NCBI GenBank assembly: GCA_022410635.1
Contig: JAJVDF010000589.1
Coordinates: forward strand, 435,162 to 499,161
DNA length: 64,000 nt
Direction of reading: 5' to 3'
Origin: Tretioscincus oriximinensis
Lineage: Eukaryota; Chordata; Lepidosauria; Squamata; Gymnophthalmidae
The notes under the pieces are model-generated. The model was not told where the DNA came from. It ran no database searches and saw only the letters and a program-made list of their open reading frames with translations. Of the stretch, positions 52,688-62,070 are shown piece by piece. The position numbers were made by a program, and so were the translations under genes. How positions within the stretch are numbered: the stretch's first letter is position 1; every line of letters begins with the position of its first letter.

Positions 52688-53000
52688 GATACAGAGCTTC
52701 GGGCCAAACACAGCACCCCTGTGCTTTGTCTGCCTCCCAGCTCTCCTGACAAGGCTCTGTGTGACTTCTGCCTGTTCCCCAAGCTGAAAATGCCCCTGAA
52801 GGGGACCAGATTTCAGTCTAGGGANGACATCATGTGAAATGCAATAAAGCAGCTGCGAGGCATCTCAACGGAGGCCTTCCAGGGCAGCTTCTGGCAGTGG
52901 CAGAACCGTGCAGCTGCCCAAGGGGAATCCTTTGAAGGAGATTGGAGTAAGATTGTTGCCTCTCAATGTGAAGNTTTTTTTAACGACTCAAGGTCTGATA
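52688..53000 (+). mobile_element. mariner transposase C-terminal fragment
   Basis: In sense, AKHSTPVLCLPPSSPD is followed by LCDFCLFPKLKMPLKGTRFQ, a stop, then AIKQLRGISTEAFQGSFWQW and FEGDWSKIVASQCE. This matches the mariner catalytic-domain end as I know it (HPPYSPDLAPCDF-LFPKLK--LKG-RF ... F---W--RW--C--SQG-YFEGD). Stops and substitutions show an old, dead copy. Confidence 0.75.
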
Positions 53001-53299
53001 CTTTTTGATCACCCCTTGGACAATGCTAATGTAAGCTGCTGGCTCCGCAATCAAAGTTGTGAGATCGTCTTCATCAGTGGTGATACTGCCCCATAGTACA
53101 GCAATTCTGGACCCCCATCCAGTGAATGATGGACACAATCATGGGAAATAAGTTAACATGGACTAAAGAAAAGTGGCCACTGGAAGCAGCACCTGCAGTA
53201 AATCTTGATTTAAAAAAGGACCTATATCAATACTAACGATATACTTATATCAGCATTGTTCTCATTGACATATGGAAGGACTAGAAACAATAGGATGAA

Positions 53300-53550
53300 A
53301 TTGCAAGGAAACAGACACCAAGGGTATAAATGGGTCCTAGGATGGATGCCTGGATGCTGCCTCCAGGATGGAGCCACAGGCAGGACTCCTGAAGTGCCAC
53401 TTGCAGGGAGTCATGAACAGGGGCATATTTTGCTTTCCTCTGTTCAGGCTGCCCAGGTGCATCTGGTGGGCTTCTGTGTGGGACAGGAGGCTGGACTAGG
53501 TGGGCTGTGGCCCGATCCATGATGGCTCTTCTTATGTTCTTATTAGATAT
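53300..53550 (+). mobile_element. CR1-B terminus, sense
   Basis: 'agacaccaagggtataaatgggtcctagg' to 'ggctcttcttatgttcttat'. Confidence 0.87.
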
Positions 53551-53552
53551 CA

Positions 53553-53758
53553 GAAAAAAAAACTTTCTAACAGTCAGGGTGATANACCAGTGGAACAGGT
53601 TGCCACAGGGGGCGGTGAGTTCGTCTTCCCTGGAAGTCTTCAAACAGAGGCTGGGCAGTCATCTGTCTGAAATGGTTTAATGAATCCTGCATTGAGCAGG
53701 GGGTTGGACCCCTTGGCCCTGGAGGTCCCTTCCCTCTCTAGGATTCTAGGATTCTATA
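53553..53758 (+). mobile_element. CR1-A terminus, sense
   Basis: 'agatatcagaaaaaaaaactttctaacagtcagg' to 'ggattctaggattctata'. The two CR1 families sit end to end. Confidence 0.85.
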
Positions 53759-54360
53759 CAACCATTTATGAACAATGGCCGTTATTACTAGAACTAGGGG
53801 AAGGAGATATGATACTAAATGGAGGATACCAGAAAATATGTGTAAGAAATGATAAAAACAGAAATGGTATATGAAGAATGAAAAATGTTTTCTGCCCATG
53901 GAAGAGCAAAAAAAATCAAAGTGGAAACGTTTACAGTCCTACATAAGAACATAAGAAGAGCCATNCTGGATCAGGCCACAGCCCATCNAGTCCAGCATTC
54001 TGTGTCACACANAGGCCCACCAGATNCNCCTGGGCAGTCCGAACAGAGGAAAGCAAAATATGCTCCTGTTCATGACTCCCTGCAAGTGGCATCTCAGGAG
54101 TCCTGCCTGTNGCTCCATCCCGGAGGCTACATCCAGACAACTATCTTAGTATCCATTTATACCCTTAGTGTCCAAGGAGGTAGGGGAGCAGGTATAATAT
54201 ATATAAAGAAGTTTGTCCAACGTATTACAAATAGATACAGTGATTTAATTAAGCCTTATTGGCCATCAGGTGGGTGGGTGGGTTGCTTTGTTCTTTTGTT
54301 CTGTTTCTGTTTCGTCTTTTCTTTTTGCATTCTTCTCTTAAATAACATTAAATAATTTAT
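53759..54360 (+). mobile_element. L1 3' end split by CR1-B
   Basis: 53759-53937 and 54177-54360 are AT-rich L1-like pieces ('gaaatggtatatgaagaatg'; 'gtataatatatataaag...acagtgatttaattaagcc'). They are separated by an antisense CR1-B terminus at 53938-54176. L1 assignment is by similarity of style to 38835-39215 and is tentative. Confidence 0.5.
53938..54176 (-). mobile_element. CR1-B terminus
   Basis: 'cctacataagaacataagaagagcc' to 'catttatacccttagtgtcc', close in sequence to the copies at 11641 and 36963. Confidence 0.9.
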
Positions 54361-54441
54361 AATGAATGAATGGATGGATGGATGGATGGATGGATGGATG
54401 AATAAATGAATGAATGAATAAATAAATAAAATAAATAAATA
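54361..54441 (+). repeat. (GGAT)n/(AAAT)n microsatellite
   Basis: Tetranucleotide runs GAAT, GGAT and AAAT after the L1-like tail. Confidence 0.9.
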
Positions 54442-54496
54442 GGAAGCACGAGGAAAGGGTGTATGCTCTTAAAAGGATTTCATCAACAGATAAGAG

Positions 54497-54801
54497 GCAA
54501 AGGAGCTAGCAGCACTTTGAGACTAACNTGANAAAAGTGGTTGGCAGAAGCTTTCGTAGACAGGTCTACTTCTTCAGATGCTGAGGGACTAATGTCAGGG
54601 TCAGGTATTTATAGGGAAATGTGTATGGGAGAAGACAAAGCATATGCAACTGTAGGGAGGGGTTGAATTGCAGTCCCTCAGCATCTGAAGAAGTAGACCT
54701 GTCTACGAAAGCTTATGCCAACCACTTTTCTCAAGTTAGTCTCAAAGTGCTGCTAGCTCCTTTGCTGGACTTTCTGCTAGACTAACACGGCTATTTCTCT
54801 G
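54497..54801. mobile_element. palindromic Penelope-like mini-element, copy 3
   Basis: Flanked by the 9-bp duplication AGATAAGAG (54488-54496 and 54802-54810). The left arm is inverted and truncated ('gcaaaggagctagcagcactttgagactaac'). A spacer of about 90 bp follows; on minus it contains a 'ctataaatacctgaccc' TATA-like block. The right arm is forward from 'cagtccctcagcatctgaagaag' to 'cggctatttctctg'. Both arms carry a CTGAAGA...GAAAGC module. Confidence 0.8.
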
Positions 54802-54910
54802 AGATAAGAGCAGTTAGAGGTCCTGAATTTTTCCTTGCCAGTCTGCAAAGAATAAACAGAAGTAATGAGGAGATGAAAGCGTTTTATTCAGCAAAAAAAC
54901 CCCTATTATT

Positions 54911-55051
54911 TCAACTGGAAAGACATTTTGAGGTGCTCCTACATAAAACAGAGGAACAGATGTATTTAGAGGAGTTTTTTTCTATTCCTGTGTCAGAATC
55001 ACAGAGGTTGATCTGTTGCAAAATTAGTCCCAGGGGAAGAGAGGCCTTACT
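54911..55051 (-). CDS. candidate terminal exon on minus, gene unknown
   Basis: A strong acceptor (long T/C tract ending TTTTTCAG, 55052 outward) opens a 46-codon frame (SKASLPLGLILQQINLCDSD, TGIEKNSSKYICSSVLCRST, SKCLSS) closed by TGA at 54913-54911. AATAAA follows at 54888-54883 on the same strand. This would be a short last exon of the minus-strand gene. Against it, the + strand is also open across the same bases and no protein family is recognised. Confidence 0.35.
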   Translation of the reverse strand, partial: SKASLPLGLILQQINLCDSDTGIEKNSSKYICSSVLCRSTSKCLSS

Positions 55052-55124
55052 CTGAAAAAGAAAAAAAAAGAAATTTGTTAGTTCAATGGGAAGGGGAAAT
55101 ATTGGACTTTTCTGTATTTAACTT

Positions 55125-55545
55125 CAAGGAACATAAGAGCCCTTCTAGTCTGGCCTCCTGTTTCATCCAGTGGCCCACCAATTGCACCTGGGCAGTCCCA
55201 AGCAGAGGAAGGCTGAACCTGTCCTTGATTCCCTGCAAATGGCACTTTGGGAATCCTTCCTGTTGCTCCAACCCAGAGGCAGAATGAAGAGATCCACTCT
55301 GGAAGCTATTTATACCCTTGGATTCCATAAACTTGTCTAAACCTATCTTAAAGCTATCCAGGCTGCTAGCTACCACCACCTCTTCTAGAAGTAAATTCTA
55401 CAAACCGATGAACCTCTGGGTGAAAAAATACTTTCCCTTGTCTGTCCTAAACTCTTCTACTTATCAGATTCAAGGAAGGCCCCTTGTGTTATGTGAGAAT
55501 GTATTTTTCCTCTACTCACCTTATCCAGCCCATGTATGATTTTAT
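55125..55545 (-). mobile_element. CR1-B LINE 3' end
   Basis: Antisense 'gaacataagagcccttctagtctgg' to 'ccttatccagcccatgtatgattttata'. Confidence 0.86.
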
Positions 55546-55661
55546 AATTGTCTGGGAAAGGAAAATATTAAATTTTTCTGGGCTCTATTCCTGTTTGCTG
55601 GCTGAGATAATGTTTCTAGTTTTTTCCTCCTTATTGCAGCCACACCGATGTGCACGTAAAT

Positions 55662-55745
55662 CTAGTCCCCTTCCAGAAGGGCTGCTTTGTCAGGGAATTT
55701 CCTTTGTTCCAGACAAATACCAATTGCAGCTTTACCCTCACATAG
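55662..55745 (-). CDS. candidate last exon on minus (alternative end)
   Basis: Acceptor CTTCCACAG at 55746. In phase 0 it reads LCEGKAAIGICLEQRKFPDK and AALLEGD to TAG at 55664-55662. Phase agrees with the exon at 55920-55984. A different frame also stays open (YVRVKLQLVFVWNKGNSLTK...), so the reading is uncertain. Confidence 0.3.
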   Translation of the reverse strand, partial: LCEGKAAIGICLEQRKFPDKAALLEGD

Positions 55746-55786
55746 CTGTGGAAGTCTGCTTTATCACATCAAGGAGCAGATGAATC

Positions 55787-55913
55787 ATAGAATCATAGAG
55801 TTGGAAGGGACCTCCAGGGCCATCGGGTCCAACCCCCTGCACAATGCAGGATTTATTAAACCATCCCAGACTTGAAGGCTTCCAGCGAAGGTGAACTCAG
55901 CACCTCCTGTGGC
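55787..55913 (-). mobile_element. CR1-A terminus
   Basis: 'gaatcatagaatcatagagttggaagggacctccagg' to 'aactcagcacctcctgtggc'. It fills nearly all of the short intron between the two candidate exons. Confidence 0.87.
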
Positions 55914-55919
55914 CAAGAC

Positions 55920-55984
55920 CTTTAGTCCATCTGTAGGACGAAAGAGTCTTGGCAGCCTCTCATACACGTCTTTGATTCGTGCAC
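55920..55984 (-). CDS. candidate exon on minus, unknown protein
   Basis: Acceptor GTCTTCCAG at 55985, donor GTCTTG at 55919. Entered in phase 1 it reads ARIKDVYERLPRLFRPTDGL and K. The sequence is protein-like and phase-compatible with the charged exon at 56612-56824, but I do not recognise the family. Confidence 0.4.
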
Positions 55985-56611
55985 CTGGAAGACAGCAAAC
56001 CTCTCATGAGGTTATGTCAGGTCTGCACACATCCACTTCCGTTCTTCTCTATAGGGAATCTCCCATAACCACCACTCTCCTTCTTCTCCTCAGGGACTGT
56101 TGGTTTTCTCAGTTCAAGAGTTTTCTGAGTGGTAACTGGACTGGCCTTCATGGGTGTCTAGATGTATTATTCTGCACCTCTTCATTGTTCTCCTGCATGA
56201 GAACCTGGTAACGATTCTTAAGCTGTATAGATGCTCAGATTCATATCAACCACAGTCACTTCCAGCTCCTGCTTCCAGAAAAGACTCCCCAGGGCCGGAA
56301 GTGACATTACAATGATGTCACTTCCAGACTCTGCTTCTGGAAATGGCGCCTGGGGTGACATCATTTCTGGGGCAGGATTTTCGGCCTCTGGGGCCAAGAA
56401 TTGCCGGCCCAAATACACCTAAAACTGTTTACAGGGAATTGAGAGCAGGGAAAGATTTTGCCTCTTATGCACTTAAAGTTCATGAGTTCTGATGGGATTG
56501 TGTGGATCTTACCCATATTATGAACATCTGGAAACCACACGACACACAGATGGAACCGTAATAAGCTACAAAAGCTGCCACACACCAAGCGCTCCGTTCC
56601 TGTGATCTCAC
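55985..56611 (-). other. intron of the minus-strand candidate gene
   Basis: No repeat family recognised. 56270-56400 contains short local inverted repeats around 'cggaagtgac' and 'tgatgtcacttcc'. Confidence 0.4.
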
Positions 56612-56824
56612 CTTTTTCTTTTCTTTTCTGGTTCTTCTTTTGTTCCTTTGAGTTCTTTTCCTCTGATCTTTCTTGTCTTTTCTGGTTTTTCTTGTCTTCC
56701 TTTGAGTTCTTTTTTTCTATCTTTTCTTGCCTTTTCTGATTTTTCTTGTCTTCTTTTGAGTTTTCTTCCTCTGATTTTTCATCTTCCGATTTCCTATTCA
56801 GATTCTCTTCTTCTAATACATTTG
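56612..56824 (-). CDS. charged tandem-repeat exon on minus
   Basis: Acceptor TCCACTACAG at 56825, donor GTGAGA at 56611; 213 bp, phase 1 to 1. It encodes NVLEEENLNRKSEDEKSEEE and then three near-identical 18-residue units beginning NSKEDKKNQKRQE (54-bp tandem repeat, third unit diverged). Lys/Glu-rich, so probably helical or disordered. It follows the AMOP exons with the same phase, where a VWD exon would be expected in MUC4. Membership in that gene is inferred; low-complexity coding by chance is possible, but both splice sites are good. Confidence 0.5.
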
Positions 56825-57009
56825 CTGTAGTGGAGAAAGAAAATGAATCTGGTTCGTATATTATTTATTATTTATTATTTATTTACAAAGCACCATCAAT
56901 GTACAATGGCACTCTGTACAGTATTCTCATAAAAATACAGTAAGTAAAATACACAATAATTCCCCCATATCAATATTCCCACGTCTTAAGATCTGTAGGC
57001 TGCCTACTA

Positions 57010-57275
57010 CTTGTACCATATGAATATAAGGGGAGCCCTGCTGAATGGGGCTGGAGCCCATCCAGTCCAGCCTCCTGTCTCACACCGTGGACCACCAATT
57101 GCACCTGGGCAGTCTGGAACAGAAGAAGGCAAAATCTTCTTTTGTTCTCGACACCATGCAAATGGCATTTCAAGAATCCTGCCTGTTGCTCTATCTCGGA
57201 GGCAGTATCAGGACATCCATTCTAGTAGCTGTTTATATCCTTGGCTTCCAAGAACCTGTCTAATGCCATTCCTTT
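57010..57275 (-). mobile_element. CR1-B LINE 3' end
   Basis: Antisense 'gaatataaggggagccctgctgaatgggg' to 'cctgtctaatgcc'. 56855-57009 upstream is an unclassified AT-rich segment. Confidence 0.85.
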
Positions 57276-57299
57276 AACCTTGTCCTACTCAAGATTGCA

Positions 57300-57690
57300 T
57301 TGTATGGTGAATCAACTCACCACTGGAGAAGGGCACCGAAGAGGTACAAGAACTTCCTCAAGAAATCCCTTGATACCTGCCATATTGACTATGACGTGAC
57401 TTGCCTGGCTGCCAACCGTGGGGCTGGAGACATACCATCTGTACAGCTACTTCCTCCTCCAAGAATTCCCTCTCCAAGGACAACAGACAACAGGGCAAGA
57501 ACCAGGATACAACAACATCACCACATACCTCTCCCGTTGATGCAGTCAGAACTGCTTGTTCCCCATCGAACTATTTATTTATTTACTTATTTATTTACTT
57601 ATTTATATACTTACTCTCTTTTACTTACCTACTCTCTTTTACTTATTCACTTACTCTCTTATTTACTTACTCTCTTACTCAACTGACTTA
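57300..57690 (+). mobile_element. non-LTR retrotransposon ORF end and tetranucleotide tail
   Basis: 57300-57420 reads ESTHHWRRAPKRYKNFLKKS and LDTCHIDYDVTCLAANRG. This resembles a conserved C-terminal segment of some LINE reverse transcriptase proteins (G-R-RG-PKKRYKD-LK-SL--CHID---W--LA-NR). The clade is not determined. 57560-57690 is (TTTA)n/(CTTA)n. Confidence 0.55.
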
Positions 57691-57729
57691 CTCACTCACT
57701 TACCTACAGTTCTACAGCACCCTACACCT

Positions 57730-59355
57730 TTTTTTAAATATGTTTTATTAAAGTTATCATATTGAACAATATACAAAAATAAACAATGTATTCATTTATA
57801 CTTTGTAAAATAATTTGTTCTTACATAGTGTCTTCTANNNNNNNNNNNNNNNNNNNNNNNNNNNNNNNNNNNNNNNNNNNNNNNNNNNNNNNNNNNNNNN
57901 NNNNNNNNNNNNNNNNNNNNNNNNNNNNNNNNNNNNNNNNNNNNNNNNNNNNNNNNNNNNNNNNNNNNNNNNNNNNNNNNNNNNNNNNNNNNNNNNNNNN
58001 NNNNNNNNNNNNNNNNNNNNNNNNNNNNNNNNNNNNNNNNNNNNNNNNNNNNNNNNNNNNNNNNNNNNNNNNNNNNNNNNNNNNNNNNNNNNNNNNNNNN
58101 NNNNNNNNNNNNNNNNNNNNNNNNNNNNNNNNNNNNNNNNNNNNNNNNNNNNNNNNNTGCCCTTGGAAGAATATAAGTTCTTTCGTCTGGTTAATTGAAT
58201 ACCCTATCATGTTTTCAATTTCACTCCAAATTTCATTCCAAAAGGCTCTCACAATAGGGCATTCCCACAGTAAGTGGATNTATATTCCTCNTACTCCACA
58301 CCCATGCCAGCACCTTGAGCTGTTTCGATGGCTAATATGAGATAGGGTGCANGGGGNCATGTACCACCTTGNCAGAATCTTTAGTTGTAACTCATTTACT
58401 CTAGTATTCTTCATCNTTTCAATGCTTNTGCACTTATTTATCATTTCNGATTCATTTACCTGTAAATCTGTAGCCCAGAGATTAGTTAAAGATGTGATGT
58501 TATCATAGTTGTAATCGATTANTATTTTGTACAATTTCCCCCCAATTCCCTTCGTATCTTTCAATGCTTCCATAAACGCTCTCTCAAATGGTGTGTCGCT
58601 TAATAACCTGTCCCTGTTTTGATTATATTAGATAACTTTATTTCTAATTTGTTGGGCTTGCATCCATCTGTGGTTCCCTAGTATCTGAATTAAATCATTT
58701 TGAGATATTATATTTCCATTGGGCTGGAGGAAATTTCCATACATTTTTATATTGTTTCTTGCCAATTTCTCCATATCCTCTACCATAAGTATAATACCAT
58801 CTCGATATTCCTTATTGAAATTATATTAGAGGCTCTCGGGATCAACTTAGATTGCCATTTCTTCCACACCTGTAGCACAGTTTTCATTGCATGGGAACAA
58901 TTTTTTATCCTTGTANGATCAATCTTCATGTTTAGTAATGAATAANTGTCCAGTTTATTAATTTTCCTCTCCATTCTAGTCCATTTGTCATCTATGTATT
59001 CTAAATAGAATAATTTTTTTAACTGGAAGGCATCTCCATAATTTTCCAATGAGGGGATGTTCCATCCACCNTTATTGATTTGTGCATATAGTTTATTTTG
59101 AGAAAGCCGTGGCTTTTTGTTGTTGCTTATCCAATATCTAACTTGTTTATCCCAGCCTGATATTGTCTTTTTTGAGATTTCCTCCATCAATGTTTGGAAC
59201 AGATAAATCATTTTCGGAAGAAGCATCATCTTGAAAGCTCTTATGCGAGCGATCATACTAAGATTTTTTTCCTTCCATAATTTCATTTTTTTAGTTATCT
59301 CCTTCCATATCTTTCTATAGTTCACACTGACCATTTTATTTATATTCCTAGAATG
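57730..59355 (-). mobile_element. L1 ORF2 C-terminal half with 320-base gap
   Basis: On minus, 59394-58780 encodes KEITKKMKLWKEKNLSMIAR, IRAFKMMLLPKMIYLFQTLM and a GGWNIPSLENYGDAFQLKKL block, diagnostic of L1 ORF2 after the RT domain. 58573-58160 carries the C-terminal Cys/His-containing segment (HISHRNSSRCWHGCG, LLWECPIVRAFWNEI). The gap is 57838-58157. The 3' end has AATAAA and poly-A on minus at about 57755-57731. Confidence 0.88.
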
Positions 59356-59359
59356 ATCC

Positions 59360-59605
59360 CCAGATACGCCTGAAGGTCTCAGGATGCTTGACAATAAAAA
59401 CCAACTTTACGTATTAAAACAACAATGTCTGAAAGTAGGGAAGGGAAAGCAAAGTTTTTCAGCCAAAGGCCAGGCGAAAGAGCTGTGTCTTCCAGCATTT
59501 TCTGAATGCAAACAGAGATGGTGACTGACACACCACAGTCTGTGGGCTGCCCCAGAGAAGGCCCTGCCCTGGGTTCCCATCCTCTTTGTCACCAACTGCA
59601 TCTCA
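59360..59605 (-). mobile_element. L2 3' end fragment
   Basis: Antisense 'cgcctgaaggtctcaggatgc', 'ttcagccaaaggccaggcg' and 'gggctgccccagagaaggccctgccctgggttccc'. Confidence 0.75.
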
Positions 59606-59800
59606 AGCCAAAGAAGGCAAAACCTTCTTGGAATAGGGACTTGCCATTCACACCCTAATGTAGGCTATGGCAGTCAAAGTCTACTCTAGTACACCAATTG
59701 CCCCCAGGCATCTCAAGCAGAATAAGGAGACAAACCTTCCACCTGCAAATGGTATTTCAGGATTACTGCCTTTGCTCCCTCCCAGAGGCAGGATGAAGAG
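59606..59800 (-). mobile_element. CR1-B fragment
   Basis: 'gcaaaaccttcttggaatagggacttgcc' to 'ggcaggatgaagagatccatct', with a foldback-family scrap at 59640-59680. Confidence 0.7.
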
Positions 59801-59835
59801 ATCCATCTATGGAGCAGATCTATGGACCAACGTAC

Positions 59836-59964
59836 CGTGGATTGGAGGTCTGTAGCCTTCGCAGCCAATTTTCTGCCTCTTCTGACTGTATTTATCACAG
59901 AATTGTGCACTACCTGCCCGGTTGCAACACCAATCATAGAATTTCAATTCTTCATCTAGAAATC
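59836..59964 (-). CDS. MUC4: MUC4-like gene, AMOP domain C-terminal exon
   Basis: 129 bp on minus, phase 1 to 1. Acceptor TTCCCAG at 59965, donor GTACGT at 59835. It encodes FLDEELKFYDWCCNRAGSAQ, FCDKYSQKRQKIGCEGYRPP and IH. The WCC...FC..Y..KR....C.GYRPP pattern is the end of an AMOP domain and closest, from memory, to MUC4. MUC4 is a membrane mucin with NIDO, AMOP and VWD domains; AMOP is extracellular and cysteine-bonded. Close linkage to TNK2 agrees with the human neighbourhood. In MUC4 a VWD exon (beginning GDPH) should follow, but none is seen downstream. Confidence 0.8.
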
Positions 59965-59984
59965 CTGGGAAGGAAAAAAGAAAT

Positions 59985-60070
59985 GATAGAATCATTGAAT
60001 CATAAGGTTGGAAGGGACCTCCAGGGTCATCAGGTCCAGCCCCCTGCTCAATGAAAGATCCACTAAACCA
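59985..60070 (-). mobile_element. CR1-A terminus
   Basis: 'gaatcattgaatcataaggttggaagggacctccaggg' to 'ccactaaaccatc'. Confidence 0.82.
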
Positions 60071-60239
60071 TCACAAACAATCGTCATAAATTTGACTTGC
60101 AAACATTTCTGGAAAGAGACACAGCAGGCCCTGGTTACATATTTACTTTTAAACCTTCTTTGATTCATTTTTTATGGTTTATTCAAGAAAAAAGTATGTT
60201 AAGCTCATTCTTCAGGACTGAAGAAGGTATAAAATAAAA

Positions 60240-60760
60240 ATATGAACCTAAGAGGAGCCCTACTGAATGGGGCCGGAGCCCACCTAGTCCAGACTTCTGT
60301 CTCACACAGAGGCCCACAAATTGCACCTGGGCAGTCTGGAATAGAAGAAGGCAAAATCTTCACCCATTCTCGACACCCTGCAAAAGGCACTTCAGGAATC
60401 CTGCCTGTTGCTCCATCCCAAAGGTAGAATCAAGAGATCCATCCTAGTAATTATTTATATGCTTGGCTTCCTGAACCTATCTAATCCTATCTTGAAGTTA
60501 CCCAGGCTGCTAGCTACCAACTCCTCTTCTGGAAGTAAGGACTGTATTCTGTCTTATTCTGTGGCTCATCAACTCCTTCTGGGTATCCCAAGCAAACAAA
60601 AACCAAACTTTCACCTCTCTTGATACTCTGCAAATGATCTTTAAAGGCATCTTTCTTGACTTTCCAACCAAGGAGTGGTATCTGGACATCAGTTCTAGTA
60701 NNCATTGATACACCCTGCTTCTGTGAATTTTTCTAGTCCTTTCTTAAAACATTGCAGGTT
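60240..60760 (-). mobile_element. CR1-B, two joined antisense pieces
   Basis: 60240-60540 is a standard CR1-B terminus. 60540-60760 repeats the terminus start ('gctcatcaactccttctgggtatccc' to 'ttcttaaaacattgcaggttgg'), so one copy was inserted beside or partly duplicated from another. Confidence 0.72.
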
Positions 60761-61006
60761 GGTTTAGAGAAGTCTATGCNTTGCTAATATATCTTGTGCA
60801 AATTTTGAAGTCAGGAAGCAATGAATCCCTAGTGCTGAATTTTCCAGTTGGGTCATTGGACAACATTTGCAATTCAATTCATGGGTCCTGGATGCAAAAA
60901 TGAAAATAGTAATTCTAAAAACTTAGAGCTCTCCACAAAAGGAGTTAATCCCAAGAGATGGTGGATCAGAGCTCCATAGCTCCACNATAACCTCCCATCA
61001 CCTTAC

Positions 61007-61159
61007 CAAAGTTGGCAGACCAGATCCACGAAGCCTTCCAGATTCTTTCTTGTCGGCCTTCTACCAGCTGNTTATTGCTATTGTAGAGACACCGGACTCC
61101 AGCGCCAAAGTGGTTTGGGGCAGAGGAACGCAACATGGTTAAATAGGAATTCAGCATAC
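61007..61159 (-). CDS. MUC4: MUC4-like gene, AMOP domain central exon
   Basis: 153 bp on minus, phase 1 to 1. Acceptor ACTTTTGCAG at 61160, donor GTAAGG at 61006. It encodes MLNSYLTMLRSSAPNHFGAG, VRCLYNSN, QLVEGRQERIWKASWIWSA and NF. 'GAGVRCLYN...QLVEG' corresponds to the GAGQQCCY-type centre of AMOP domains, with Cys-Leu in place of the usual Cys-Cys. One residue is unknown because of an N. Confidence 0.78.
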
Positions 61160-61479
61160 CTGCAAAAGTCAAAATGTTAATTTGATGGTACACAGGAAGT
61201 ATGATGGTCTTATAACCATCTGTTCCCGATAGGTGAAAATCAGTATTTCTCTTGCACCATGTTTTCACAGCAAAAGAACAGGTACTTCACTCCCCTTGCA
61301 CTATCTGATCTTTGACCCATAANTAAAGATCATGGGAACTGGAATCTGGAGAGGAGCATGTTTTGCAAATATTGTCCACAATTATCCAGTATTACAGGAC
61401 ATATGATGGTGCATGTTGTATTAACGGATGCTGCATTTATCCTGTTGTCTAGAATGGGAATCTTAATGGTTTTATGTTA

Positions 61480-61880
61480 GTAGAGTCATAGAACTGGAAA
61501 CACCCCCAGTGTCATAGGGTCCAACCCCCTGCTCCATGAAGGACTCACGAAATCATCCCAGATAGATAGCTGCCCGGCCACTGTTTCAAGATTTGCAGTG
61601 AAGGAGAACTCACCACCACCTATGGCAACCTGTTCCACTGGTATATCAACCTAAATTTAAATCTAATCTAAAACTAGTTCCTTGCAGTTTCATCCCTTTG
61701 TTTCTAGTCCTCCCACGTGCCAATGAGAACAAAGTTGACCACTCTCCTCTGTGAAAAGTTCTTCAGCTATCAGGTCTCCTCTCGGTCTTCTCTTTTGTGG
61801 GACAAACATCCTTCGACCCTTTAACCCTTCCTCATANGATTTGGCCCTCCAGACGATTCTGAACCACAACATTAAATTTG
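61480..61880 (-). mobile_element. CR1-A LINE 3' end
   Basis: Antisense 'gagtcatagaactggaaacaccccc' to 'ccttcctcatangatttgg', diverged. Confidence 0.82.
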
Positions 61881-62070
61881 GTTTAGCAGAGTGGNCATAG
61901 TGATGGGAGTGGAATGGGATGTTTGAAGTTGTGGCTCAGGAACATCTGCAGGGCTACCAGTTTGACATCTTTGACCTACAACATGCAAAAGAAAGTAGAT
62001 GCAAAAGATACCACTTGACCTACAAACCCAAGGTGTTGGTTTCAATGGTCCTTATGGCTTCATAACTCAC

